Part shown: positions 26,854-36,060 of the stretch, piece by piece
How positions within the stretch are numbered: the first letter of the stretch is position 1
Layout of the letters: each line of letters begins with the position of its first letter
From: Methylobacterium fujisawaense
GTDB lineage: Bacteria; Pseudomonadota; Alphaproteobacteria; Rhizobiales; Beijerinckiaceae
Direction: 5' to 3'
Assembly: GCF_014138435.1 (NCBI RefSeq)
Contig: NZ_JACJIM010000001.1
Location: forward strand, 959,172 to 1,023,171
Length of the DNA: 64,000 bases
Made by a program: the position numbers and the translations under genes
Notes under the pieces: generated by a model
The model's input: the letters and a program-made list of their open reading frames with translations, nothing else
Databases searched by the model: none
What the model was told of the DNA's origin: nothing

Positions 26854-27534
26854 GTGATTCGATTCTTCTACAATCTCAGCCCCAACCCCATGAAGGTCGC
26901 CCTCTGCCTCGAGGAGATGGGGCTGCCCTACGAGCCGGTGCCGGTCGATACCCGCAAGGGCGAGCAGTTCGATCCCGCCTACACGGCGGTCAACCCGAAC
27001 GGGAAGGTGCCGGCGATCGTCGACGGCGACGTGACCGTGTTCGATTCGAACGCGATCCTGATGTATCTGGCGGGCAAGACCGGCCGGTTCCTGCCGGAGG
27101 GCGAGCCGGTCCGCGGCGAGATGCTGTCGTGGCTGATGTTCGTGGCCACCGGCATCGGGCCGTTCTCCGGCCAGTGCGTGCATTTCCGCCACTTCGCGCA
27201 GGACGGGGGCGCCTACGCCACCGAACGCTACACCTTCGAGGCGCGCCGGCACTGGGGCATCCTCGACCAGCGCCTCGCCGACCGCACCTACGTGCTGGGC
27301 GACACCTACACGATCGTCGACATGGCGGTCTGGGGCTGGGCCCGGATGGTGCCGTTCATCCTCGGCGAAGGCGCCTTCGGGGACCTGCCCAACGTCAAGC
27401 GCCACCTCGATGCGCTCAACGCGCGGCCGGCCGCGCAGGCCGCCGAGGCGCTGAAGGGCCGCCACGCCTTCAAGGCCGAGATGGACGACGAGGCCCGGAG
27501 CTTCATGTTCCGCGCCGTGAACAGCGCTGCCTGA
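26854..27534 (+). CDS. Glutathione S-transferase family protein
   Basis: A 226-residue soluble protein with an N-terminal thioredoxin-like domain (IRFFYNLSPNPMKVALCLEE, NPNGKVPAIVD, and the DSNAILMYLA glutathione-site motif). An all-helical C-terminal domain follows (GDTYTIVDMAVWGW). The closest general type is the YfcG/YghU-like GSTs, which often act as disulfide-bond reductases. GTG at 26854 with AGGGAGAG just upstream sets the start. The substrate is unknown. It stands 73 bp after the M48 gene. Confidence 0.92.
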   Translation: MIRFFYNLSPNPMKVALCLEEMGLPYEPVPVDTRKGEQFDPAYTAVNPNGKVPAIVDGDVTVFDSNAILMYLAGKTGRFLPEGEPVRGEMLSWLMFVATGIGPFSGQCVHFRHFAQDGGAYATERYTFEARRHWGILDQRLADRTYVLGDTYTIVDMAVWGWARMVPFILGEGAFGDLPNVKRHLDALNARPAAQAAEALKGRHAFKAEMDDEARSFMFRAVNSAA

Positions 27535-27565
27535 CGCTCCGCCGGATCCGACCGCTCCCTTCGCC

Positions 27566-27721
27566 TCAGGGCGCGGGAGCGGTCACCGTGAGCATCGGCA
27601 GGGTGACGGAGAGCGTGCCGGTCGGTGTCCGCTCGGTACCGAGCGTCAAACAGGCGGCGAGGCCGAGACACAGGGCGAGACCGATCAGCGAGGTCTCGAA
27701 GCCACGATAGACCCAATCCAT
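27566..27721 (-). CDS. Small single-pass membrane protein, hypothetical
   Basis: A 51-codon frame, MDWVYRGFETSLIGLALCLG and onward. One transmembrane helix (about residues 11-28, with two Cys) is followed by a short Thr/Pro-rich tail. It fills the gap between the GST and transporter genes on the minus strand. No clear ribosome site is visible, and the family is unknown. The codon pattern is reasonable for this genome, but the evidence is only length and hydrophobicity. Confidence 0.42.
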   Translation of the reverse strand: MDWVYRGFETSLIGLALCLGLAACLTLGTERTPTGTLSVTLPMLTVTAPAP

Positions 27722-27806
27722 GACGGTCCCCGTTCGCGAGGGACCGTCAGGATGCGCTCCACCGGTTAACGGATCTGTGCGCCGGCACGCATCCGCTGAC
27801 CAGCGC

Positions 27807-28244
27807 TTACCAGCCGGATGCGACGAGGGCGGCCCCGGCGGCGATCAGGCCGACGCCCATCCAGGCGGCGAGGCTGAGGGTTTCGCCGAGCAGGGTGGCG
27901 CCGAGGATCGCCACCAGCACGACGCTGAGCTTGTCGATCGGCGCGACCCGGGCGGCGTCGCCCAGCGACAGGGCCCGGAAGTAGCAGAGCCACGACGCCC
28001 CGGTGGCGAGCCCCGACAGGGTGAGGAAGACGAGGCTGCGGCCGGAGATCTGCGCGAGGCCGCCGGCCTGCCCGGAGCCGACGACGATCGCCCCGGCGAA
28101 GACCAGGATCACGGCGGTCCGCACGAAGGTCGCGACATCCGACTGGACGCCCGAGACCCCGACCTTGGCGAGGATCGCGGTGAGTGCCGCGAAGCCGGCG
28201 GCGGCGAGCGCCCAGAAGCGCCAGGAGTGCAGCAGGTGGCTCAC
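27807..28244 (-). CDS. EamA/DMT-type small transporter
   Basis: A 145-residue membrane protein with an N-terminal helix and about four more hydrophobic segments, corresponding to one EamA half-unit. Features include ALTAILAKVGV near the N-terminus and SLGDAARVAPIDKLSVVLVA, typical of the short 'bacterial/archaeal transporter' DMT members that work as dimers. GTG at 28244 gives a clean N-terminus (V/MSHLLHSWRFWALAAAGF). The transported solute is unknown. The gene lies downstream of the molybdenum oxidoreductase operon on the same strand, separated by about 180 bp. Confidence 0.83.
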   Translation of the reverse strand: MSHLLHSWRFWALAAAGFAALTAILAKVGVSGVQSDVATFVRTAVILVFAGAIVVGSGQAGGLAQISGRSLVFLTLSGLATGASWLCYFRALSLGDAARVAPIDKLSVVLVAILGATLLGETLSLAAWMGVGLIAAGAALVASGW

Positions 28245-28426
28245 GGAGCTCTCACGCCGTTTCGGTTCCGGGCGCTCGGCGTCTTCGCGCGCGGAGCGAC
28301 AGGCGGAGTGCCACGCCGACCGAGCGCGCACCCCCAGATCGCATCACGGCGCTCGCGATGCGGATGCGCCCGTGGACGTTGATGTGACCGCCGCGCCCGG
28401 GGCGCGGCGGCGCTCGGATCTCGGCT

Positions 28427-30694
28427 TCAGAGCAGCTTGTCGATCGTGATCGGCAGGTCGCGCACCCGCTTGCCGGTGGCGTGGAACACCGCGTTGGTGA
28501 TCGCCGCCGCGGTGCCGACGATCCCGATCTCGCCGAGCCCCTTCACGCCGAGCGGGTTCGCCTTGTCCTCCTCCGCCACGAAGATCACGTCGATGTCGTA
28601 GATGTCGGCGTTCACCGGCACATGATACTCGCCGAGATTGTGGTTCATGAACCGGCCGATCCGGTGGTCGAGCATCGACTCCTCCTCCAGGGCCGAGCCG
28701 ATCCCCATGACGACGCCGCCGAGAATCTGGCTGCGCGCGGTCTTCGGGTTCAGCACCTTGCCGGCCGCGATCGCCGAGACGACGCGGGTCACCCGGACCT
28801 GACCCAGTTCCTCGTCGACCTTCACCTCCACGAAGATCGCCGAATGGGTGTAGGCCTCGTATTTCTGATTGAAGTCCTTGTCGGGCCCGGCCTGTTCGAC
28901 CGCCTCGACCTTGTCGACGCCGGCCGCCTGCATCACCTCGACCAGGGAGACGCTGCGGCCCGGATCGCCGGCAACCGAGATCCGGCCGTCCGCGAAGACG
29001 GCCCGGTCGAAGTCGACATTGGCGAGCGGCGAGTTCTCGAGCCCGCGGGCGAGCTTGAACACCTGTTCGCCGACATTGCGGCAGGCCTTCATCACGGCGG
29101 TGCCCGAGGAGGCCGCCGTCCAGGAGCCGCCGGCGACCGGCGCCTCCGGCAGGCGGGTGTCGCCGAGCTTGGTCGTCACCGCGTCCATCGGCAGGCCGAG
29201 GGTGTCGGCGGCGATCTGCGTCAGAATCGTGTAGGTGCCGGTGCCGATATCGCCGGTGGAATTGCCCACCGTCAGGCGGCCGTCCGGCGTCAGGGTCGCG
29301 ATGGCGCTCGACTGCATCATCATCGATTCCCAGATGCCGGTGGCCACGCCCCAGCCGACGAGCTCCCGCCCCTCGCGCATGGAGCGGGGCTCGGGATTGC
29401 GCTTCGCCCAGCCGAAGCGCTCGGCGCCCTGCCGGAAGCAGCTCTTCAGCTCCTTCGAGCCGAAGGGCTTGCCCTGGGCGGTGGCGTCGGATTCGGCGTA
29501 GTTCTTCAGCCGCAGGGCGATCGGGTCCTGGCCGGTCGCATAGGCGAGCTCGTCCATGGCGGTCTCGATGGCGAAGACCCCGGTCACGGCACCGGGGGCG
29601 CGCATGTCGCCCGGGGTGGCGGTGTCGAGCTTGGCGATGCGGTAGGTCAGGGCCACGTTCTCGCAGCGGTAGAGAACCCCCGACCAGTTGACGATCACCT
29701 CCTGGTAATCCTCGAAGGTGGAGGTGCCCTGGACGGCGTCGTGCCGCAGCGTCGTCAGCGTGCCGTCCGGCTCGGCACCGAGCGCGACGGTCTGGAGCGC
29801 CTCGCCCCGGTAGGTGAAGGACCACATCTGGTCGCGGGTCAGGGTGACCCGGACCGAGCGCTTCAGCTCCTGGGCGGCCAGCATCGCTAGGAACGCCTGG
29901 TATTGGGGACGCAGGCCGGAGCCGAAGCCGCCGCCGAGATAGGGATTGAGCACCCGGACCTGATCGGGCTTCAGGCCGAACACGTTGACGAGGTACTGGT
30001 GGCTGTTCGAGACGCCCTGGATCTTGTCGTAGACCGTGTAGGTCCCGTCCTGCTCCACCACCACCGTGGTGGCGTGCGGCTCCATCGGGTTGTGGTGCTC
30101 GTTGGCCATGCTGTAGCCGCCCTGCACGCGGATCGGCGCGCTGCCGAACGCCTGGTCGGCGTCGCCCCACGGAGCCGGCGGCGGCTTGATGCCCTCGCGC
30201 TTGGTGGGCGGATCGTAGGCGTCGCCGCGCACGGCCTTGAGGTCGGTGACGGGCTCCTGCATCGCGTAGCTGACGCGGACGAGGGACGCGGCGTAGCGCG
30301 CGGTCTCGAAATCTTCCGCCACCACCAGGGCGACCGGCTGGCCGCTGAACACGATCAGGTCGTCGTAGAGGGCGCGGAAGGGCGAGCCGGGGGGCGCCAC
30401 CGCGTCCTGGAAGTTCTTGTCCCGCCACGCGGTGCGCGGCCGGTTCGCGTGGGTAATGACCTTGAGGACGCCCGGGACCGCCTCGGCCTCGGCGGACTCG
30501 ATGGCGGTGATCCGGCCCTTGGCGATGGAGCTGGACACCACATAGCCGTAGGCGAGGTCGGGCGCGGCGAACTCGCCCGCGTACTTGGCGAGGCCAGTGA
30601 CCTTGGCGGGCCCGTCGATGCGGCTGCGCGGCGTGCCGACGAAGGTGTCGCGGCCGGTGGAGCTGAAGGTCTGGGGGTTCGAGGTCTGGGTCAT
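28427..30694 (-). CDS. paoC: Aldehyde oxidoreductase, molybdenum-binding subunit
   Basis: The 755-residue catalytic subunit of a xanthine-oxidase-family enzyme of PaoABC (YagTSR) type. It holds the molybdenum cofactor and oxidises aldehydes to acids. The N-terminal domain begins at RIDGPAKVTGLAKYAGEF. Cofactor motifs include GGGFGSGL, RAPGA, and VKGLGEIGIVGTAAAI, where the Glu is the general base. It is the third gene of the operon; its start is nine bases from the end of paoB. No signal peptide is visible here; in the E. coli complex export is directed by the iron-sulfur subunit. Confidence 0.92.
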   Translation of the reverse strand: MTQTSNPQTFSSTGRDTFVGTPRSRIDGPAKVTGLAKYAGEFAAPDLAYGYVVSSSIAKGRITAIESAEAEAVPGVLKVITHANRPRTAWRDKNFQDAVAPPGSPFRALYDDLIVFSGQPVALVVAEDFETARYAASLVRVSYAMQEPVTDLKAVRGDAYDPPTKREGIKPPPAPWGDADQAFGSAPIRVQGGYSMANEHHNPMEPHATTVVVEQDGTYTVYDKIQGVSNSHQYLVNVFGLKPDQVRVLNPYLGGGFGSGLRPQYQAFLAMLAAQELKRSVRVTLTRDQMWSFTYRGEALQTVALGAEPDGTLTTLRHDAVQGTSTFEDYQEVIVNWSGVLYRCENVALTYRIAKLDTATPGDMRAPGAVTGVFAIETAMDELAYATGQDPIALRLKNYAESDATAQGKPFGSKELKSCFRQGAERFGWAKRNPEPRSMREGRELVGWGVATGIWESMMMQSSAIATLTPDGRLTVGNSTGDIGTGTYTILTQIAADTLGLPMDAVTTKLGDTRLPEAPVAGGSWTAASSGTAVMKACRNVGEQVFKLARGLENSPLANVDFDRAVFADGRISVAGDPGRSVSLVEVMQAAGVDKVEAVEQAGPDKDFNQKYEAYTHSAIFVEVKVDEELGQVRVTRVVSAIAAGKVLNPKTARSQILGGVVMGIGSALEEESMLDHRIGRFMNHNLGEYHVPVNADIYDIDVIFVAEEDKANPLGVKGLGEIGIVGTAAAITNAVFHATGKRVRDLPITIDKLL

Positions 30695-30702
30695 GGCGGG
30701 GC

Positions 30703-31710
30703 CTACTGGATGCGCTTGTCGCTGAGCGATTGGGGCGTGCCGGCGGCGGCCTGTTCGAGGCCGCGCACGATGGCCCGCCGGGCGAGATCGATCTTGAAGC
30801 CGTTCTCCGATTGCGGCTTGGCTTCGGCGACGATCAGGTCGGCCGCGTCCTGGAAGCTGGCGCGGGTGGCGGGCTTGCCCTCGAGCAGGGCCTCGGCCTC
30901 GCGGTTGCGCCAGGGCTTGTGGGCGACGCCGCCCAGCGCGAGGCGCGCGGTCTTGATCCGGTCGCCGTCGAGTTCGAGCCCCGCCGCCACCGAGACCAGC
31001 GCGAAGGCATAGGACAACCGGTCGCGCAGCTTCAGGTAGGTGAAGTGCTGCGGGAAGCGGCTCTCCGGCAGGTCCACCGACACGACGATCTCGCCGGGGG
31101 CGAGGTTCGTGTCCGTCTCGGGGGACTCCCCCGGCAGGCGGTGGAATTCGGAGAACGGGATCGACCGCTCGCCCTGCGGCCCGTTCACCTGCACGGTGGC
31201 CTCCAGGGCGGCCAGCGCGATGCACATGTCGGAGGGGTGCGTGGCGATGCACTTGTCGCTCGTGCCGAAGATCGCGTGGATGCGGTTCATCCCGCCGATC
31301 GCCGGGCAGCCGGAGCCGGGCGCGCGCTTGTTGCAGGGCGTGGCCACGTCGTAGAAATAGTAGCAGCGGGTCCGCTGCAGCAGGTTGCCGCCCGTGGAGG
31401 CGGCGTTGCGCAGCTGCGCCGAGGCGCCGGCCAGGATGGCGTTGCGCAGGAGCGGATAGCGCGCCGTCACTCTGTCGTCGTACGCCACCTTGGCGTTGGT
31501 CACGAGCGCCCCGATCCGGAGCCCGTCCCCATGCGCCTCGATCCGGTCGAGGGGCAGGTGGGTGATGTCGATCAGCCGGCCCGGCTTCTCGACCTCGTAC
31601 TTCATCAGGTCGATCAGGTTGGTGCCGCCGGCGATGAAGCGGGCCCCGGCCCCGAAGGCCTGCACCGCCTCCGCCACCGTGCCGGCGCGGACGTAATCGA
31701 AGCGGTTCAT
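30703..31710 (-). CDS. paoB: Aldehyde oxidoreductase, FAD-binding subunit
   Basis: A 335-residue subunit that binds FAD and passes electrons from the iron-sulfur subunit. FAD motifs are FIAGGTNLIDLMK and ASTGGNLLQRTRC. The Cys-rich insert CYYFYDVATPCNKRAPGSGC corresponds to the extra [4Fe-4S] site known from E. coli PaoB, which distinguishes this group from ordinary xanthine dehydrogenases. Its ATG overlaps the paoA stop by four bases, indicating translational coupling. Confidence 0.92.
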   Translation of the reverse strand: MNRFDYVRAGTVAEAVQAFGAGARFIAGGTNLIDLMKYEVEKPGRLIDITHLPLDRIEAHGDGLRIGALVTNAKVAYDDRVTARYPLLRNAILAGASAQLRNAASTGGNLLQRTRCYYFYDVATPCNKRAPGSGCPAIGGMNRIHAIFGTSDKCIATHPSDMCIALAALEATVQVNGPQGERSIPFSEFHRLPGESPETDTNLAPGEIVVSVDLPESRFPQHFTYLKLRDRLSYAFALVSVAAGLELDGDRIKTARLALGGVAHKPWRNREAEALLEGKPATRASFQDAADLIVAEAKPQSENGFKIDLARRAIVRGLEQAAAGTPQSLSDKRIQ

Positions 31711-32231
31711 CGGGCGTCTCCCTGCATGACGTCCTCGATGGCGTCGACGATGTTGGTGTAGGCGCCGCAGCGGCAGAGGTTGCCGCTCATCGCCTCGCGG
31801 ATCTCGTCCCGGGTGTGGGCGTGGCCCTCGTTCATCAGGCCCACCGACGAGCAGAGCTGGCCGGGCGTGCAGTAGCCGCACTGGAAGGCGTCGTGCTCGA
31901 TGAACGCCTCCTGGATCGGGTGGAGGGCGTTGCTGCCCGCCCGGTCGCCGAGGGCGGCGAGCCCTTCGACCGTGGTGATCTCGGCCCCGTCCTTCATCAC
32001 CGCGAGGGTCAGGCAGGAATTCACCCGGGTGCCGTTCACCAGCACCGTGCAGGCGCCGCACTGGCCGTGGTCGCAGCCCTTCTTGGTGCCGGTGAGGTCG
32101 AGCCGCTCGCGCAGCAGGTCGAGGAGCGTGGTCCAGGGCGCGACGCGGAGTTCGCGCCGCTGCCCGTTGATCGTCAGCGTGATGCCGATGGGCGTATCCG
32201 CCGACACCGGCGGCTGGGTCTCGAGTCGCAT
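31707..32231 (-). CDS. paoA: Aldehyde oxidoreductase, 2Fe-2S subunit
   Basis: A 174-residue subunit with two [2Fe-2S] clusters. The plant-type ferredoxin motif is GCDHGQCGACTVLVNG. The second, helical-bundle cluster has CGYCTPGQ and GNLCRCGAY. ATG at 32231 (MRLETQPPVSADTPIG) gives a protein with no Tat signal. E. coli PaoA carries one, so this complex may be cytoplasmic unless the longer frame to 32345 is used. It is the first gene of the operon and divergent from the M20 peptidase gene. No XdhC/PaoD maturation gene is adjacent. Confidence 0.92.
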   Translation of the reverse strand: MRLETQPPVSADTPIGITLTINGQRRELRVAPWTTLLDLLRERLDLTGTKKGCDHGQCGACTVLVNGTRVNSCLTLAVMKDGAEITTVEGLAALGDRAGSNALHPIQEAFIEHDAFQCGYCTPGQLCSSVGLMNEGHAHTRDEIREAMSGNLCRCGAYTNIVDAIEDVMQGDAR

Positions 32232-32504
32232 GATGTCGTCCACGGTCTGGGCCGGCCGGGGCCGGGCGGGAACGGATCGGCCGAAGCGGCAACCGGCAGA
32301 GACGCGCGGGCACCGGCCTGAGGGCTCGATCGATAACCATTCCAATCTGCGCCTGTTCCGGTGCGCGCTGTCTCACCCCATGATCGCTGGCGGGTCCGCG
32401 AAGCGGCTCCGGGGCCAATCAACCCGTCCTCCGACGTTGCCGCCCCCGCCCCGCCTCGGCTAACCCTCGTCCCGCAGAGTCCCCGCCGCACCCCGGAGCC
32501 CCCG

Positions 32505-33890
32505 ATGGCCGCGCTCGACGCGATCCTCAACGACATCGACACGGATCTCGAGAACGCCCTGGAGCGGCTGTTCGCCTTCCTGCGGATCCCGTCGATCTCC
32601 ACCGATCCCGCCTATGCCGGCCAGTGCCGCGAGGCCGCCGCCTGGCTCGCCAAGGACCTGACCGCGCTGGGCTTCGAGACCTCCGTCGAGGAGACCTCGC
32701 TCCATCCGGTCGTGCTGGCCCACAAGCCGAAGCCCGGAGCGCCGCACGTCCTGTTCTACGGCCATTACGACGTGCAGCCCGTCGACCCCCTCGACCTGTG
32801 GACGACGCCGCCCTTCGAGCCGCACCTCGCCGATGACGGGCAGGGCGGCAAGAAAATCGTCGGGCGCGGCGCCTCCGACGACAAGGGGCAGGTGATGACC
32901 TTCGTGGAGGCGTGCCGGGCCTATATCGCCATGCACGGCGAGTTGCCCTGCGGCGTCACGATCCTGATCGAGGGCGCCGAGGAGAGCGGCTCGCAGGGGC
33001 TCCCCGAATGGGTCGCCGCCAACCGCGACCGGCTCGGCTGCGACGTGGTCCTCGTCTGCGACACCGGCATGTGGGACCGGAAGACCCCGGCCATCACCTC
33101 GTCCCTGCGCGGCCTCGCCTATTTCGAGGTGAAGGTGACCTGCGCCGACCGGGACCTGCATTCGGGCTTCTTCGGCGGCGCCGCCCGCAACCCGATCCAC
33201 GTCCTGTCGAAGATCATCGCCGACCTGCACGATGCCGACGGTCGCGTGACGATCCCGGGCTTCTACGAGGGCGTGCACGAGCGCCCGCCCGAGGTGCTGG
33301 AGCAGTGGCGCGGCCTCGGCCTGACGCCGGAGACCCTGCTCGGGCCGATCGGCCTCAAGGAGCCCGCGGGCGAGCGCGGGCGCATGCCGATCGAGCTGGT
33401 GCAGTCGCGCCCCTCCTGCGACGCCAACGGCATCATCGGCGGCTATACCGGCGAGGGCACCAAGACGGTGATCGCCTCGACCGCCTCCGCCAAGGTCTCG
33501 TTCCGCCTCGTGGACGACCAGGATCCGAAGCGGCTCGCCGAGAGCTTCGAGGCGTTCGTGCGGGAACGCGTGCCGGCAGATTGCCGGGTCGAGGTCATCA
33601 CCTACAAGGGCTCGCGGGCGATCAGCCTGCCCTTCGACATGCCGCAGCTCGGAGCCGCCAAGGCCGCGCTGCAGGACGAGTGGGGCGTGCCGGCGGTGAC
33701 CGTCGGGGCCGGCGGCTCGATCCCGATCGTCGGCGACTTCAAGCGGATCCTCGGGCGCGACACCCTGCTGATCGGCTTCGGCCTCGACGACGACCGGATC
33801 CACTCGCCGAACGAGAAGTACGACCTGACGAGCTTCCACAAGGGCACGCGCTCCTGGGCGCGGATCCTCGCGGCCCTCGGCCAGGGCTGA
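32505..33890 (+). CDS. M20-family dipeptidase/metallopeptidase
   Basis: A 461-residue zinc peptidase of the M20A/ArgE-DapE-CNDP type. Metal-ligand regions are FYGHYDVQPVDP, GRGASDDKGQV and EGAEESGSQGL. The lid domain contains DRDLHSGFFGGAARNP, which marks the carnosinase-like (CNDP) group that cleaves dipeptides. The C-terminal histidine is in DRIHSPNEKYD. The start at 32505 has GGAG about seven bases upstream. It is divergent from paoABC and convergent with parA, leaving only four bases between the stops. Confidence 0.93.
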   Translation: MAALDAILNDIDTDLENALERLFAFLRIPSISTDPAYAGQCREAAAWLAKDLTALGFETSVEETSLHPVVLAHKPKPGAPHVLFYGHYDVQPVDPLDLWTTPPFEPHLADDGQGGKKIVGRGASDDKGQVMTFVEACRAYIAMHGELPCGVTILIEGAEESGSQGLPEWVAANRDRLGCDVVLVCDTGMWDRKTPAITSSLRGLAYFEVKVTCADRDLHSGFFGGAARNPIHVLSKIIADLHDADGRVTIPGFYEGVHERPPEVLEQWRGLGLTPETLLGPIGLKEPAGERGRMPIELVQSRPSCDANGIIGGYTGEGTKTVIASTASAKVSFRLVDDQDPKRLAESFEAFVRERVPADCRVEVITYKGSRAISLPFDMPQLGAAKAALQDEWGVPAVTVGAGGSIPIVGDFKRILGRDTLLIGFGLDDDRIHSPNEKYDLTSFHKGTRSWARILAALGQG

Positions 33891-33894
33891 GCCG

Positions 33895-34623
33895 TCAGCG
33901 GGCGGAGGCCGACCGCATCTTCCCGTCGATCCAGGTCCAGAGGGCCCGGACCTCGTCGGCGGCCGGGCTGACGGGGGCGTATTCCGTGACGCCGAGCCCG
34001 GTCGCCAGGGCGTCCTGGTGGTCGACCCGGTGGATGATGCCGGGCTCGGCCAGGACGCCCAGGGCGCGCAGCTGCGCCGCGTAGGCGCTGGTGCGCGGCG
34101 AGGGCGGCGGCGGGCACTGGTTCAGCACCAGGGCCAGCCGCTCCCGCAGCCCGAGCCCGACGAGCGCCTGGAGGGTCGGCCGGGCGGCCACGATGTCGAG
34201 CCGCGAGGGGCGGACCGGCATCAGGACGAAGTCGGCATCCTTCAGGGCCGGCGCGAGGCCGGACGCGCTGCCGGCGGTGTCGAGGACGGCGAGCGTCGTG
34301 CCCTGCTCGGCGAGGATGCCGAGAATCTCCGACAGCTGGCCCATCTCCCAGGGCTGGATCCGGTCGACCGCGACGGCGTCGCTCTCGCGGTCGCTCCCGC
34401 GGTCGCTCTTGCGCAGGGCCCCCCAGCCGGCCAGGGATCCCTGCGGGTCGAGATCGAGGGCGGTCACCTGCTCGCCGGCCTCCGCGGCGGCGACGGCCAG
34501 GGAGGCCGCGAGGGTTGTCTTGCCCGTCCCGCCCTTCTGCACCGCCAGGGCGAGGACCCGCAGCGAGCCGGCGCCGGGCCGGGGCGCGGTGTCCGGCGCC
34601 GGTTCGGATCCTTCGGGATCCAT
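33895..34623 (-). CDS. ParA-family ATPase
   Basis: A 242-residue deviant-Walker ATPase. Walker A is VQKGGTGKTTLA (about residues 28-39, with the signature first Lys). LDLDPQGSLAGWG follows, and Walker B is VLDTAGSAS. ParA-like proteins position DNA, plasmids or protein clusters by a nucleoid-bound ATP cycle. There is no neighbouring parB or parS-like repeat array, so this is an orphan ParA whose cargo is unknown. The N-terminal 20 residues are Pro/Gly-rich and probably disordered. Confidence 0.9.
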   Translation of the reverse strand: MDPEGSEPAPDTAPRPGAGSLRVLALAVQKGGTGKTTLAASLAVAAAEAGEQVTALDLDPQGSLAGWGALRKSDRGSDRESDAVAVDRIQPWEMGQLSEILGILAEQGTTLAVLDTAGSASGLAPALKDADFVLMPVRPSRLDIVAARPTLQALVGLGLRERLALVLNQCPPPPSPRTSAYAAQLRALGVLAEPGIIHRVDHQDALATGLGVTEYAPVSPAADEVRALWTWIDGKMRSASAR

Positions 34624-34893
34624 GCGTATCCCACCTCTCCAATCTCAGGCCCGGGCCTCGGCCCGTGCGGCGCCGAATCGAGGTCCGGCACGATCGTGCT
34701 TACCGTGACGCCGCTGGCTGGGGCCAGCGTCGCGCGGCGGCGCCTGTGGACCGCCCGTCGCCGGCTGCCGATCGCCGCGGCGCGGATTCCGGCGCGCGGG
34801 ATCGCCCGGACGGCCCATGCGTTGGGCCGGCATCCCGTCGGTCGCGCGCTGCGCCCCCGCCGGGACTCCGATGACCGCCACGCCGGGATCCGC

Positions 34894-36054
34894 ATGCGCC
34901 TCGACCGCCGCCGCCTGATCGGAACGGGGCTCCTGGCCCTCGCCGCCCCCGCAGCCCGCGCCGGGACGCCGCCGCCCCCGACGAGCCGGCCTGCGGGGAT
35001 TCTGGACCTCGCCATCGCGGCGGATGCGCCCTCGACCCCCACGGGACTCGCCATCGCCCGGGGCGGACGGATCTTCGTGATGATGCCGCGCTTCACCGGT
35101 GCGGAGCCGATCACCCTCGGCGAGGTGCTGCCCGACGGATCGGTGAAGCCCTACCCCGACGCGGCGGCCAACCGCCCGGATCCGCAGGCGCCGCAGGCCA
35201 CCCTGTTCCATGTGCCGAACGGCGTCTTCGACCGTGACGACACCCTCTGGGTGCTCGATGCCGGCCTGCCGACCGGCAAGGGACGGCCGGTGCCGGGCGG
35301 CGCGAAGATCCTGGCGATCGATATCGGCCGGAACAGCATCCGCCGGACGATCCCCCTCGACGCGGGCGTGGTGCCGGATTCCTCGCTGAACGACCTGCGG
35401 GTCGACGTGCGCGACGGGCGGGCGCTGGCCTACGTCACCGATCAGGGGCAGGCCGGCGCGGGGGCGATCCTCGCGGTCGATCTCGACAGCGGGCGGGTGG
35501 TGCGGCGCCTCGCGGACCATCCCAGCACGCGCTCCGAGGAGGGCTTGGTCAAGTTCGTGGAGCGGCGGCCCGTGATGGAGCGGAAGGGCGACACGCCGGA
35601 GAAGAGCCCGAAGGGCGGCGCCAACGGCATCGCGATCAGCCCGGACGGACGCCGCCTGTACTACGCGCCGCTGATGAGCCGGCGGCTCTACGCGGTCGAG
35701 ACCGCGGCCCTGCGCGACCCGAACGTCTCGGACGCGGCCGTGGCCGCCACGGTCAAGGACCTCGGCGAGAAGGGCATGACCGGCGGGCTGACCACCGATT
35801 CCGAGGACCGGGTCTATCTCAGCCTGCAGGAGCACAACGCGGTCGGCCGGCGCCTGCCGGACGGCACCGTGGAGGTGCTGGCCGCCGACGACCGGCTGAT
35901 CTGGGCCGACACCTTCTGGATCACCCCGGACCGATGGCTCTATATCTCGGCGGCCCAGGTCAACCGGCGGCCGGAATTCAACCGCGGCCGGGACCTTCAG
36001 CAGCCGCCCTACGCGATCCTGCGCATGCGCATCGACGCGGACCCTGTCCTGTAG
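34894..36054 (+). CDS. Exported MRJP/SMP-30-like beta-propeller protein
   Basis: A 386-residue protein with a Tat-like signal (MRLDRRRLIGTGLLALAAPA, cleavage near ARA). It is followed by a six-bladed beta-propeller of the major-royal-jelly/'L-dopachrome tautomerase-related' group. Supporting segments are DDTLWVLDAGLP, NDLRVDVRDGRALAYVTDQG and NGIAISPDGRRLYYAPLMSR. The reaction is unknown; the family includes sugar lactonases and structural relatives. ATG at 34894 is chosen for the twin-arginine signal. The next gene starts seven bases after its stop, suggesting co-transcription. Confidence 0.87.
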   Translation: MRLDRRRLIGTGLLALAAPAARAGTPPPPTSRPAGILDLAIAADAPSTPTGLAIARGGRIFVMMPRFTGAEPITLGEVLPDGSVKPYPDAAANRPDPQAPQATLFHVPNGVFDRDDTLWVLDAGLPTGKGRPVPGGAKILAIDIGRNSIRRTIPLDAGVVPDSSLNDLRVDVRDGRALAYVTDQGQAGAGAILAVDLDSGRVVRRLADHPSTRSEEGLVKFVERRPVMERKGDTPEKSPKGGANGIAISPDGRRLYYAPLMSRRLYAVETAALRDPNVSDAAVAATVKDLGEKGMTGGLTTDSEDRVYLSLQEHNAVGRRLPDGTVEVLAADDRLIWADTFWITPDRWLYISAAQVNRRPEFNRGRDLQQPPYAILRMRIDADPVL

Positions 36055-36060
36055 CGGATC

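Noticed and set aside
33895..34623. ParA as part of a plasmid partition locus
   Set aside because: No adjacent ParB or iteron/parS-like repeats; the surrounding genes are chromosomal metabolic genes. The ParB-like gene at 1.6 kb is a different family and 32 kb away.
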